DNA of 64,000 bases from the NCBI RefSeq assembly GCF_023824195.1, contig NZ_CP085442.1, positions 3,696,001 through 3,760,000 of the forward strand, in the 5' to 3' direction. Numbering within the stretch: position 1 is the stretch's first letter; each line of letters begins with the position of its first letter. Under the pieces are notes generated by a model, which had not been told where the DNA came from, did not search any database, and worked only from the letters and a program-made list of their open reading frames with translations. Shown here piece after piece: positions 26,859 through 35,134 of this stretch. The position numbers and the translations under genes were made by a program. This DNA is from Priestia megaterium. GTDB lineage: Bacteria; Bacillota; Bacilli; Bacillales; Bacillaceae_H.

Positions 26859-27647
26859 ATGAATAATTATAAAAATGACAATACTGCAAGACGCTATATT
26901 GCTCATGTTAGTACCTTTGGAACGACTCAAATTCATTTAAGAAACCCCTATATTGTTGCTTGGTGGTCAGCAGCTTTTCCAGGGTTTGGGCACTTACTAC
27001 TGTCTAAATACCTTCGCGGCTTTGTATTATTTATATGGGAGGTCGTTATAAACCTTAAATCTCATGTGAATTTAGCCATGATTTATTCTTTTCATGGAAA
27101 CATTGATATGGCCAAAGACGTGCTTGATACAAGATGGCTTCTTATTTATATTCCCGTTTATATTTTTGCTATATGGGATAGTTACCGAACAACCGTTGAT
27201 TTAAATAAAATATACGTGTTAGCTGAAAGAGAAAATCATCAGTTCAACTCCTTTAGTATAGGATCCATGGAAATAAACTATTTAGATAAACGGAATCCCA
27301 TCTTATCCGTTATCTGGTCCTTGTTGATGCCAGGTCTAGGACAACTCTATATTCATCGGATCATTGGTGCTTTCTTTGTTATCATTTGGGCAGTCGTTTT
27401 CTTTTATTATTCTCATCTACTTGAGGGTATTTCTCTTCTATTTTTAGGAGAAATAAAACAGGCTACTTCCGTTTTAAATAAAGAATGGTTGTTATTTTTC
27501 CCTTCTCTATATGGTTTTGCTACCTTTGATTCCTATATGAATACCGTTGAGAATAATAAACTTGTTGAAAGAGTGCAGAAAAACTTCTTCGAGAAAATGT
27601 ATCAACACCCAAGCTTTGGTATTGTGAAAGGAAAAAAGGTGGAGTGA
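26859..27647 (+). CDS. Membrane protein with tandem TM2-like halves
   Basis: A 262-residue protein with two similar halves. Each has a helical pair opened by a Pro-Gly turn: FPGFGHLLLSKYLRGFVLFI at about 44-63 and MPGLGQLYIHRIIGAFFVII at about 160-179. Each is followed by a segment ending WLL-Y-P-Y-FA-WDSY or WLLFFPSLYGFATFDSY. The P-G-GQ/H-Y--R--G signature is that of TM2-like small membrane domains, so this is an internal duplication. The start has AGGAGATCGTAT upstream. It is followed 4 nt later by a broken gene with which it is co-transcribed. Function unknown. Confidence 0.75.
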   Translation: MNNYKNDNTARRYIAHVSTFGTTQIHLRNPYIVAWWSAAFPGFGHLLLSKYLRGFVLFIWEVVINLKSHVNLAMIYSFHGNIDMAKDVLDTRWLLIYIPVYIFAIWDSYRTTVDLNKIYVLAERENHQFNSFSIGSMEINYLDKRNPILSVIWSLLMPGLGQLYIHRIIGAFFVIIWAVVFFYYSHLLEGISLLFLGEIKQATSVLNKEWLLFFPSLYGFATFDSYMNTVENNKLVERVQKNFFEKMYQHPSFGIVKGKKVE

Positions 27648-27651
27648 AAAT

Positions 27652-28121
27652 ATGCAAATCTTTTCTACATTTGAATACTCCAGTTACATAGAATTAGCTA
27701 TTTCCGAGCTAGAAAAAAAGGAATAAAGAAAGAGGACATATTTATCGTTCCTCTTAATAATCGAACGGAAGACCGCCGGATTTTTGATAGCCTTCATCGA
27801 GCAGATGGTGTTTCTCTTATTGATTTAGGAATGGCTCTAGCCACAGCCTTTTCAGTCATTGGTGCAAGTATTGGTTTTAAACTAAGCTGGGGACCTATTT
27901 ATTGGGGGATTATTAGTGCTTTTAGCGGATTTATCTTAGGATTAGGAATTAAACTATTTATGTTTAAAGTAATCAGGAAAAATCAACGGCTTCTACGTGG
28001 CAAACATTCCGAAGTCATACTCATTGTTGATTGTCATGCTGCGGACGCCGAAGCGGTTGAACAAACTTTGTGGAAAAATCTTGCCTTAGGTGTTTCAAAA
28101 GTTGGATCTGATGGCTTATAA
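27652..28121 (+). pseudogene. Membrane protein with glycine-rich helix pair, frameshifted in an A-run
   Basis: The ATG at 27652 (GGTGGAG upstream) starts MQIFSTFEYSSYIELAISEL; after ELEKK the frame stops at TAA. Reading on in the +1 frame gives IKKEDIFIVPLNNRTEDRRI, a hydrophobic pair (GMALATAFSVIGASIGFKL, IYWGIISAFSGFILGLGIKL) and the end WKNLALGVSKVGSDGL. The slip maps to the seven-A run 27713-27719, where an eighth A restores ELEKKGIKKED. The intact protein would be about 156 residues. Role unknown; coupled to the upstream TM2-like gene. Confidence 0.75.
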
Positions 28122-28192
28122 AAATAAGTCATCACCGTACAATATAATGGCCAGATACAGGATGAATGAATTACTATTCAGGATTAGAGATA

Positions 28193-28217
28193 ACTTCCTT
28201 AACACATTGAGGGAGTT
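28193..28217 (+). terminator. Terminator of the 26859-28121 unit
   Basis: ACTTCCT and AGGGAGT with a TTTTT tail. Confidence 0.6.
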
Positions 28218-28232
28218 TTTCTGTTTTTAAGC

Positions 28233-28257
28233 TGTATACTCTTTAGTTAGCATAATG
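28233..28257. repeat. Recurring intergenic motif TTAGTTAGCATA (one of five)
   Basis: TGTATACTCTTTAGTTAGCA here resembles elements at 29074-29103 (TGTATACTT then TTAGTTAGCATA), 29956-29982 (GTGTACACTTTCAGTTAGCA), 30393-30408 (TTTTTAGTTAACATAA) and, more weakly, 26567-26600. All lie in gaps between genes. The rest of 28258-28600 is AT-rich and holds nothing I can name. Confidence 0.5.
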
Positions 28258-28600
28258 TCATTTATTAGAACCAAAAAAGCTGCATGAAGAATCTTATTCA
28301 GGCAGTCTTCTGTTTAAAATTTTATTGATTGCGACTCTCTAACTTCTGCATATTTTCCCATATCATTTGAATTTATTAAATGTCATTACAATTTCCTTTT
28401 ATTTCTTAATAAAATAACAATCGATATCAAAGCAACAGTATTAATTAATTCTAAAAGAGGACTTATTCTGTCTAAAAATAAACTAATCATGTTCTATAAC
28501 ATTTGATTCTCACAACCTTCTAATTAAAATCAAAAGATTAAAAACAAATTATAAAACTACTTTTAGGCAACCTATTGAAATATTTCAAGAAAAAACACTG

Positions 28601-29005
28601 TTAATCGGGAAGTTCTAAAAAATCATCTAAGTGTGTTTCAAGCTCAACTTTTATATTGCTAAGTGAATCATCAACTAATTCTCCTATTACTTTGCTTCCA
28701 AAGATTTTTTTCGAGAGTGGTATACCTAAAAACGTACGGCTACATTTCCAAACTACTACGTTATAAAAATCAAGCATATCTCCTTCTATATCATCATTGA
28801 TAAATATAATGACTACAGATTCATACCCTTCATCAAAATGATCACCGTTCGTAACCTCAAACTTCACAAAAAGGTCTAAGTTTTGTTTCTGAAATAAAGG
28901 CGTATATATTTGCTCGAGTTTCATCGTGACATCTCTTAATTCTTGTTCGATTTTATTGATTCTGTTTCTTAGCTGTAACGTAAATTCTCTCTCACCGTAT
29001 TTCAT
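28601..29005 (-). CDS. Hypothetical protein
   Basis: A 134-residue soluble protein, MKYGEREFTLQLRNRINKIE..., with an N-terminal coiled helix then an alternating beta region (VKFEVTNGD, SVVIIFINDD, FYNVVVWKC) and an acidic C-terminal helix. GGTGATTATAA precedes the ATG. I do not recognise the family. Size and isolation recall immunity-type proteins, but no toxin lies beside it, so that is only a guess. Confidence 0.5.
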   Translation of the reverse strand: MKYGEREFTLQLRNRINKIEQELRDVTMKLEQIYTPLFQKQNLDLFVKFEVTNGDHFDEGYESVVIIFINDDIEGDMLDFYNVVVWKCSRTFLGIPLSKKIFGSKVIGELVDDSLSNIKVELETHLDDFLELPD

Positions 29006-29123
29006 TTATAATCACCATTTTCCAAAATTAAGGTTGAGTAACAATTCTACGCATAAAAACAAAATTTCTGTATTGTATACTTCATACATCCTTAGTTAGC
29101 ATACTCACCGCTATTGGTACTAA

Positions 29124-29294
29124 TAAAAAAAGAGATTGAGACATAGCTAAATCAATCGAATCTACAGACGAACAAATGGGATAAATGAAACCTACGTTCA
29201 CCCAATCAATAAAAAATCAGAACAATTAATCGATACTATTGATTAATTGTTCTGATTTTCCTTCAACTAAAATACTTTTGTCCCAGCCTCTTTT
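29124..29294. repeat. Dispersed MITE-like repeat, copy 2 (short form)
   Basis: Ends AAAAAAAGAGATTGAGACAT and CTTTTGTCCCAGCCTCTTTT are imperfect inverted repeats. Inside are AGACGAACAAATGGGATAAA, GAAACCTACGTTCACC and a long hairpin (AATCAGAACAATTAATC / TTGATTAATTGTTCTGATT) replacing the CCGAACGA stem of the other copies. It lacks the nested GC-rich module. Confidence 0.85.
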
Positions 29295-29321
29295 CAGAAG
29301 TCACATATATTAAATGTTATT

Positions 29322-29840
29322 CTACCATCCTTTTTGATTGCTTAATGTGGTAATATGAGCAATATGATGCTTTCCATGCCAAGCGTAAGTGGCTATTAAT
29401 TGCTCAATCGTCACTTCCCCGTTTTCAGGATGGTGGATCGTTCTCTTTAAATTTATTTCATCAAGTGAGTTTAACACTTTATGAAGCCGCTTATGTAAAG
29501 CTGAAAAAAGTTGGAGAGAAATTTCTATCGGTAACTCATTATCAGGAAGATTCGACCAAGCCACTTCATCATATGCCTTAATAGTAGGCTCTTGCTCTGT
29601 TAACCCTAATTTAAAACGGGTATAAGCATTCATATGGGAGTCAGCTAAATGATGGACAACTTGACTTAATGTCCAACCGCCTTCTCGATAAGGCGTAGCT
29701 AACTGCTCACTCGTTAGTCCTTTTACAGCATCAGCTAATTGCTTTGGTGCATCTTCAATGTCATGAATCCAATTTTGAATATCCTCTTTTTGAATATCTT
29801 CTTTCACCGTAAATTTCCCAATCGGATATTGATTAAACAT
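29322..29840 (-). CDS. yfiT: YfiT-like DinB-fold metal-dependent enzyme
   Basis: A 172-residue DinB-fold protein of the YfiT/BstA type. The opening YPIGKFTVKEDIQKEDIQNW, the helix QVVHHLADSHMNAYTRFKLG and the C-terminal TYAWHGKHHIAHITTL carry the three zinc-binding histidines of YfiT. B. subtilis YfiT is a putative metal hydrolase; related enzymes are bacillithiol S-transferases that detoxify electrophiles. A short AAAGGGATGAGG-type site precedes the ATG. It stands alone. Confidence 0.88.
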   Translation of the reverse strand: MFNQYPIGKFTVKEDIQKEDIQNWIHDIEDAPKQLADAVKGLTSEQLATPYREGGWTLSQVVHHLADSHMNAYTRFKLGLTEQEPTIKAYDEVAWSNLPDNELPIEISLQLFSALHKRLHKVLNSLDEINLKRTIHHPENGEVTIEQLIATYAWHGKHHIAHITTLSNQKGW

Positions 29841-30120
29841 ACACCCTCATCCCTTTCTATTGCTATCAATATCTATTATAGCAACTTTAGGTGCATATGA
29901 GTTTAAATATTCAGAATCCAAACTTCCCGATAAAGTATTCCAAATTATGAATACAGTGTACACTTTCAGTTAGCATATTGCCGTTTATCCGCAATAAAAA
30001 ATAATGTAGTCTCCCTTTACTATGGTTCATGATAAGTATTCCTCTAAATTAAGGCCACTTTCAACTAAAATAATAACCGTATAGATAAACATTCCGTAAG
30101 ATTAAGGTGAGGTGATTAAA

Positions 30121-30348
30121 ATGAGCAATAATTATAAAAGCTATTTCTACAGTAAGTTCTTTTTAGTATATTTTATTACACTTTCATTATTTATTATCGT
30201 TGATATCGTAGACTCAGGAAGAATTACACTTTTTTCTTTTGGAGACAGCTGGAATTTCATTTTATATCAAATTGGTTTTTGTTTAATTTCTATTGGCTTT
30301 TTTAGTGCATTCATTGCAAACTTATTATGGAAAATGAAAAAAAGATAA
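30121..30348 (+). CDS. Small two-helix membrane protein
   Basis: A 75-residue protein MSNNYKSYFYSKFFLVYFIT..., with two hydrophobic helices and a basic end (WKMKKR). The ATG at 30121 follows AGGTGAGGTG, which decides it over the GTG at 30112. No family recognised. Confidence 0.6.
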   Translation: MSNNYKSYFYSKFFLVYFITLSLFIIVDIVDSGRITLFSFGDSWNFILYQIGFCLISIGFFSAFIANLLWKMKKR

Positions 30349-30424
30349 GTAATTAATTAAAGATTGAAAATAGAAAATACATACTATATATGTTTTTAGT
30401 TAACATAAAATCTCCTATTATATA

Positions 30425-30922
30425 TTAAACTTTATTATTTAAATACTGAGTAAGTAAATGAACTACACTGTCTTGTTTTTTCTCTATTGCAACCTCTAAA
30501 GGTGTTTTACCATCATCTTTTTGTATCTCGATATCTGCACCTTTTTCTATGAGAAGTTTAATCATATTTTCATCTCCTAGCAACGAGGCCTCATGAAGAC
30601 TCGTCCATCCACCGCTTTGTTTTGCATTTACATCTGCACCTTTTGTAAGTAACAAGTCTACAGCTTGAATTTGTTTATTTGCTACTGCTGCATGAAGAGG
30701 CATGTTTTCATTCGAATTTTTAGCCTTAATATGAATATCTGCCCCTAACGATAACAATAACTTGGCGCTATCCACTTGCCCAAAATAACAAGCTAAGTGT
30801 AAAGGCGTCCATCCATCTAAATTAAGAGCGTTAAGTAAAGACGGCTTTTTATTTAATAGAGCTCTTATCTCTTCACTCTTTCCATTAACTGCAGCATTTG
30901 TTATTTGATCAATATATTCCAT
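30425..30922 (-). CDS. Ankyrin-repeat protein
   Basis: A 165-residue protein with about four ankyrin repeats: NLDGWTPLHLACYFGQVDSA, NENMPLHAAVANKQIQAVDL, SGGWTSLHEASLLGDENMIK and DDGKTPLEVAIEKKQ. There is no signal peptide or other domain, so it is a cytosolic protein-binding module. AGGAGGATGTGAA precedes the ATG. Partner unknown; stands alone. Confidence 0.92.
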   Translation of the reverse strand: MEYIDQITNAAVNGKSEEIRALLNKKPSLLNALNLDGWTPLHLACYFGQVDSAKLLLSLGADIHIKAKNSNENMPLHAAVANKQIQAVDLLLTKGADVNAKQSGGWTSLHEASLLGDENMIKLLIEKGADIEIQKDDGKTPLEVAIEKKQDSVVHLLTQYLNNKV

Positions 30923-31090
30923 TTCACATCCTCCTAATATATAGAAATAACTTGATTATATTTCCATTTTATCATAGATTAGCGGATGAACACGATATAC
31001 AAACTTAGTTGTATAAGTAAGAAGGACGATAAGGAATACGATGATAAAATTAAGTATTATAGTTCCTTTAGTTAAGAGTGGAGAGTTGAT

Positions 31091-31543
31091 ATGAAAACAA
31101 ATAGTAGCGAAGAGTTAGACGTCCCATGGTATGGCGTAAAGGTTCTTTATAAGTACTTAGTAGTGGGTAAACCTAATATAGAAAAGATTGACGAAAATTA
31201 TGAAGAACATCAGATATTTGAAGAAAGTATTTTATTAATTAAAGCCCAATCATTTGATCAAGCCTATGAAGTTGCAGAAAAGAAAGCAAAAGAATGTGAA
31301 GACAGCTATACCAACGTTTATGATCAGACTGTGAATTTCCAATTGATTAAGAGTTTAGATGCCTTCCTCTTATGTGAAGAAGATGAGTTACCAAGTGGTA
31401 CGGAAGTATATTCACGTTTTTTACATATACCTAAAGAAGAAAGTTTAGCTAATGTCTTATCTAGGCACTATCCAGAAGTTATGGAAAATGAAACAGAGCG
31501 GATACGAAAAAACTTCATTTTAAGGAATAGAGATTTTAATTGA
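31091..31543 (+). CDS. DUF4288-type protein
   Basis: A 150-residue soluble protein. WYGVKVLYKYLVVGKP near the N-terminus, then FEESILLIKAQSFDQAYEVA and YTNVYDQTVNFQLIKSLDAF, fit the DUF4288 pattern (W-V-l-f------------eE-i-l--A-s--eA---a). GTGGAGAGTTGAT precedes the ATG. Function unknown. Confidence 0.65.
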   Translation: MKTNSSEELDVPWYGVKVLYKYLVVGKPNIEKIDENYEEHQIFEESILLIKAQSFDQAYEVAEKKAKECEDSYTNVYDQTVNFQLIKSLDAFLLCEEDELPSGTEVYSRFLHIPKEESLANVLSRHYPEVMENETERIRKNFILRNRDFN

Positions 31544-31596
31544 AGATTCACACTAGATATAACGATATTATGGTATACATACTCTGTAGAAACAAC

Positions 31597-31628
31597 AAAT
31601 AAGGAGCCTTAAATAAGGCTCCTTATTT
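31597..31628 (+). terminator. Terminator after DUF4288 gene
   Basis: AAATAAGGAGCCTT and AAGGCTCCTTATTT around AAAT. Confidence 0.85.
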
Positions 31629-31680
31629 GTTCTCTATTTACCTTTTTCTTTTTAAAAATAATGCCCAAGTACATTATTAA

Positions 31681-32250
31681 TTACACTGCATCTGTCATTA
31701 CATATAAATTGGATGGAGTAATTTTGTTTTCTAAAATTAAGTATGGATGACATTTCATTAAAGCAAGTTTAAGAACTTCTGGTACTCTCTCTTCATCATA
31801 CGCGCATACTAGATATAATCCGCCTTTATTTACTAATTTATCTGCCTCATTTTCAAACTCTTCTAAAATAGGTATGATTCCTTCTTGCTGCCCCCATTCT
31901 ACATGAGCCCATATTTGAAAAGACCTATTGTTTTTATAGAAAGGATCTAAGTATTTAGAAAGATGTTCAAAAATTATAGCAGGCTGAAAACTTCCACTTG
32001 AACAGTAATAATCAAAATTATTAATGGTATGTATATATGTTAATTGGTCTTTAGTTAGAATTCCCTCTAATCTTTTGAAAATCAGCGGAATTAGTCTTTC
32101 ACTTTCTATAACTAAGGTATGTCTCTCCTGTTCAATCCCCGAAACAATATAAGACACAAGATTGTCTAAGTACCTTCTCATATCGTCAATATTATAGTAA
32201 ATATGAACGCTTTCATTATTCTCTATCAATTGAGCAAACTGATTTTTCAA
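31681..32250 (-). CDS. MEDS-domain sensor-like protein
   Basis: A 189-residue protein that is almost all a MEDS (DcmR-type sensory) domain: NESVHIYYNIDDMRRYLDNL, GIEQERHTLVIESERLIPLI, IWAHVEWGQQEG and LYLVCAYDEERVPEVLKLAL. Such domains have a degenerate RecA-like fold and occur in anti-sigma and signalling proteins. No helix-turn-helix or kinase domain is attached here. The ATG is at 32250. Ligand unknown. Confidence 0.8.
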   Translation of the reverse strand: MKNQFAQLIENNESVHIYYNIDDMRRYLDNLVSYIVSGIEQERHTLVIESERLIPLIFKRLEGILTKDQLTYIHTINNFDYYCSSGSFQPAIIFEHLSKYLDPFYKNNRSFQIWAHVEWGQQEGIIPILEEFENEADKLVNKGGLYLVCAYDEERVPEVLKLALMKCHPYLILENKITPSNLYVMTDAV

Positions 32251-32524
32251 GTGTGTACGCTCCCTTATATAAAATCAACCTAAATTTTAAGACTCTTAAA
32301 ATCGTAAATTGTCTATTCGTTAGAACAATTCTACGCTTTGCATTCTTGTCTGTCAAAACTAGATGTTTTCCCCTTTGTTTTAGGGTGTACGGCTGTTTTT
32401 TAGAATAGTATGCCTATGTTGTAAATGAGATAACGTTTACGCTAGTTATTTTGGCGCTTTGACTAAAGAATACTTTACCCTTCTCAAATACGATTAAAAC
32501 TTAATAAGAAATAATGAAAGAATT

Positions 32525-32690
32525 AAGTTCATTTATCCTTTTATTCGATAAATTCTCATGTAGCATTGATAGGAGCATTAGTCATCTATTTTTTAGTTTG
32601 TATAACCTATGGAAAACTAGTTACTACAAAATACAAAGAAAAAACACCACTTGCTTTAGTAAGTGGCGCCTTTTCTTTTAAAATATTTGA
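32525..32690 (+). pseudogene. Possible C-terminal relic of a membrane transporter
   Basis: An open stretch without start reads HVALIGALVIYFLVCITYGK then LVTTKYKEK, one hydrophobic helix with a basic tail. It runs into the terminator of the convergent ytaF gene. It may be chance coding. The rest of 32251-32640 shows nothing else. Confidence 0.25.
32645..32668 (-). terminator. Terminator of ytaF
   Basis: CGCCACTT and AAGTGGTG stem on the minus strand followed by TTTTTTC. Confidence 0.75.
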
Positions 32691-33259
32691 GTAAAAGCTA
32701 CAATTAAAATCGTAATCCCACTTATTAACGTTCCAAATTGCCCTAATGTAAATTTCCCAATTTGAACATTTGCTGCTTTTTTCCCCACCATTACTCCTAG
32801 CCATACTGTTATAAAACTGCCAAATGCTGATGTAAGCGAAATAGCTAAAGGTGATAAACCAAGTAAACCCGCTCCTAGACCGTTTGTAAGTGCATTTGCT
32901 GAAAGTGCAACACCTAGGACACTGCTTTCGATCCACCCAACATATCGTACGTTTTCTTGACCACTACTATCTAATTCATCACTTCCGTTATTTCTTTGGG
33001 ATACAACTAATAAAATAATGCGAATCCCAATTAGCGTTAATAATACGACGGCTACAACAACATGGAACACTCCTGGCAAGATTGTTGAAATCCACCTGCC
33101 AAACATAATCCCCACCATGCTAAAGAGGAAACAAATAGCTGCTATCAGTAAATTAGAAAGCCATTTTATCCTTATCTTTCGAACTCCATATGATATTCCT
33201 ACACCAAAGTTATCTATACTTGATGATAGTGCAAAACCTAATATGAATAACCATTCCAT
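32678..33259 (-). CDS. ytaF: Sporulation membrane protein YtaF (MntP-like fold)
   Basis: A 193-residue protein with six membrane helices in two similar halves: FALSSSIDNFGVGISYGVRK and VALSANALTNGLGAGLLGLS, the paired SSIDN/SANAL motif of the MntP/YtaF family. A short polar loop (residues about 85-105) joins them. The family includes manganese exporters; YtaF is expressed in sporulation. The ATG at 33259 is preceded by AAGGAGA. Confidence 0.92.
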   Translation of the reverse strand: MEWLFILGFALSSSIDNFGVGISYGVRKIRIKWLSNLLIAAICFLFSMVGIMFGRWISTILPGVFHVVVAVVLLTLIGIRIILLVVSQRNNGSDELDSSGQENVRYVGWIESSVLGVALSANALTNGLGAGLLGLSPLAISLTSAFGSFITVWLGVMVGKKAANVQIGKFTLGQFGTLISGITILIVAFTQIF

Positions 33260-33378
33260 TTTGTATTCTCCTTTTGTTGATAATGTTGAGGAAATTTGCT
33301 TACTTGTTGCATATATTGTTGATAAACCTTCAATAAAATGATTACTGCGCGTTGAAAAATATAAAGAGGTGAATCGCG

Positions 33379-34020
33379 ATGTCTAACACCCAAAACGATC
33401 AAAGCCTTGGTTTGTTATTAAGGTCTTTATTAAAGGAAAATACTCTATCTATGCGGAAACTTAGCTCACTTACGGGGATTGATACGGCAACTATTTCACG
33501 GATTATAAATGGAAAACAGCAAGCAAACCTACATCATTTGAAACAATTTGCGCACTATTTAAATACTCCTCTTGAAGCATTAATTGACCCTGCTGGATCT
33601 GCTTCAAACAATCAAGAAAATGAATTAGAAACAGGCATTCATTACTCCATTGATAAAATTCAAGAAATACTTAAATCTTTTAATGTAGTAGATACAAACT
33701 TTACGATTGAACGTGTCGAACAAGAACTAACAAAATATAAGCAATATGCACAGACAGACGAAGGACACAGGATGATTTGTAATAATTTTCAAACCAAAAT
33801 AGAGCAAGTCGGCAGCGTCGGAACCTTTATTGATCAATTAAAGCAAATGTATCTTGAATATTGTGATGAAAAAACCTCAGCTGCCAAGCGCTCGATATTG
33901 GGAAGTGCGCTATTGTATTTTATTTTGCCTACCGATATTATCCCAGACTATGTCTTTCCAATCGGCTATTTAGACGATGCAATAGCTGTACAACTGGTAA
34001 TGAATCAACTTACGGAATAA
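33379..34020 (+). CDS. XRE helix-turn-helix protein fused to a DUF1232 domain
   Basis: A 213-residue protein with an N-terminal Cro/CI-type helix-turn-helix (LGLLLRSLLKENTLSMRKLS with GIDTATISRIINGKQQA, residues 10-65). A helical linker is followed by a C-terminal DUF1232 (YkvA-type) membrane-associated domain, ILGSALLYFILPTDIIPDYV to PIGYLDDAIAVQLVMNQ. The combination suggests a membrane-linked regulator. AGAGGTGAATCGCG precedes the ATG. It is divergent from ytaF. Confidence 0.88.
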   Translation: MSNTQNDQSLGLLLRSLLKENTLSMRKLSSLTGIDTATISRIINGKQQANLHHLKQFAHYLNTPLEALIDPAGSASNNQENELETGIHYSIDKIQEILKSFNVVDTNFTIERVEQELTKYKQYAQTDEGHRMICNNFQTKIEQVGSVGTFIDQLKQMYLEYCDEKTSAAKRSILGSALLYFILPTDIIPDYVFPIGYLDDAIAVQLVMNQLTE

Positions 34021-34067
34021 AAACGGCTTTCTATTAAGTGAAATGAATGCGGCATACCGTTCTCTAT

Positions 34068-34335
34068 TTATTGTGAAAATGGAACTTTTTCTTGATCATG
34101 ACGATGGGCAGGTAAATATTCTATTGCTTTCTTTAATTTAAATAATTCCTTTGGCGCAATCTTTTCAATTATGTTTTCTTTTTTGCATGGCTCATGGTTA
34201 CATTTATGTGCACACACACATACCTAAAGGGATTTTTTCTCCTAAAGATGGATCTATATAGACTTCATTTTCAAACAGCTTACTCTTAATAACATTTTCA
34301 TTTTGCAATCTGCAGCAAGTAACGCAATAGTACAT
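34068..34335 (-). pseudogene. Cysteine-rich small protein, frameshifted in a TG repeat
   Basis: ATG at 34335 (AGAGAGTGG upstream) starts MYYCVTCCRLQNENVIKSKL and FENEVYIDPSLGEKIPLGMC, then VCT and stop. The +1 alternative continues AHKCNHEPCKKENIIEKIAP to HRHDQEKVPFSQ and a stop at 34068. The change maps to the GTGTGTGTG tract: one TG fewer than needed. The restored protein (89 residues) has Cys at 4, 7, 8, 41, 43, 47 and 51, perhaps a metal-binding protein. Family not recognised. The 34303-34485 plus-strand frame over the same bases is a shadow. Confidence 0.6.
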
Positions 34336-34528
34336 TCGTTTTCCACTCTCTTTCTTATATTTGATTTTGAAACATCTTATGAGAACTCATCAACAGAAGT
34401 GCTTGTTCCTACATTAAAAGTTGAAAAAAACTCAACAGGCGTTGAAGAATACTCAACACACATCAGTTACAAACATGTAGTTTAATAATGACATCATGAA
34501 GAGTGTCATACTTTGAGGAGAGATAAGG

Positions 34529-34860
34529 ATGAAAACAAGAGGTGTTGTGAACGCTGTAATTGGAATTTGGTTTGTTATTGCCCCTTGGATGCTTGGTTTT
34601 TCATACAATGCAGGAGCTACTTCATCGAGTAATGTATTTGGAACCCTTCAAGTTATCATGTCTTTTTGGGGAACTAACAAACTAGGGTGGAAGCCACGAC
34701 AAAACTGGGTTTCGCTCATTACCGGATTATGGTTTGTTCTTTTTCCCTTTATTTATTAACAGATGGGGTACTTTGGTCTAGCATTATACTTGGGTTAATG
34801 ACCGTACTGCTTAGCTTATGGAGCTTGAGCTCTACATCAAAACTAAAAGCTGTAAATTAA
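34529..34860 (+). pseudogene. SPW-repeat membrane protein, frameshifted
   Basis: MKTRGVVNAVIGIWFVIAPW and NWVSLITGLWFVLFPFIY are two SPW-type membrane repeats (GIWFVIAPW). The frame ends at 34759, but the next frame continues TDGVLWSSIILGLMTVLLSL and WSLSSTSKLKAVN with stop at 34860, the expected last helix. One base is missing near 34735-34757. AGGAGAG precedes the ATG. The intact form would have about 110 residues and four helices. Role unknown. Confidence 0.75.
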
Positions 34861-34942
34861 AAAGTGAATAATATTCCATTATTTACTTAAACTATTGAAG
34901 ATGCCGCAACGTATCGACCTATGTGAGAAACAATTCTTGTAG

Positions 34943-34979
34943 CAGAAAAGCTCCCTACGGAAATAGGGAGCTTTTTCTG
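34943..34979. terminator. Bidirectional terminator
   Basis: AGAAAAAGCTCCCTA with its complement around six bases. Confidence 0.8.
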
Positions 34980-34981
34980 CG

Positions 34982-35118
34982 TTAAAAAAAGTGATGATTA
35001 ATTTTATCTTCAACTTTTTTTAACATATCTTTATACGCGTCATCCTCAAGATATCCAATACTTCTAAATAGTAAATGATCTACCGTCTCAATTCCCGTAA
35101 AATCAAATATTCTATAAA
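34982..35118 (-). pseudogene. C-terminal fragment of a flavodoxin-like NAD(P)H oxidoreductase
   Basis: An open stretch without a start codon reads RIFDFTGIETVDHLLFRSIG, YLEDDAYKDMLKKVEDKI and NHHFF then stop at 34982. The G---V-H--F-------ED---KD-L-K pattern resembles the end of flavodoxin-fold quinone/azo reductases. It is a different protein from the intact neighbour at 35135. It looks like a relic of a second reductase gene in this HxlR locus. Confidence 0.5.
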
Positions 35119-35134
35119 GTCAGTTCCTCATATA

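Noticed and set aside
32436..32450. Possible cre site (GATAACGTTTAC)
   Set aside because: Differs from the cre consensus at several positions and no gene starts nearby in a fitting direction.
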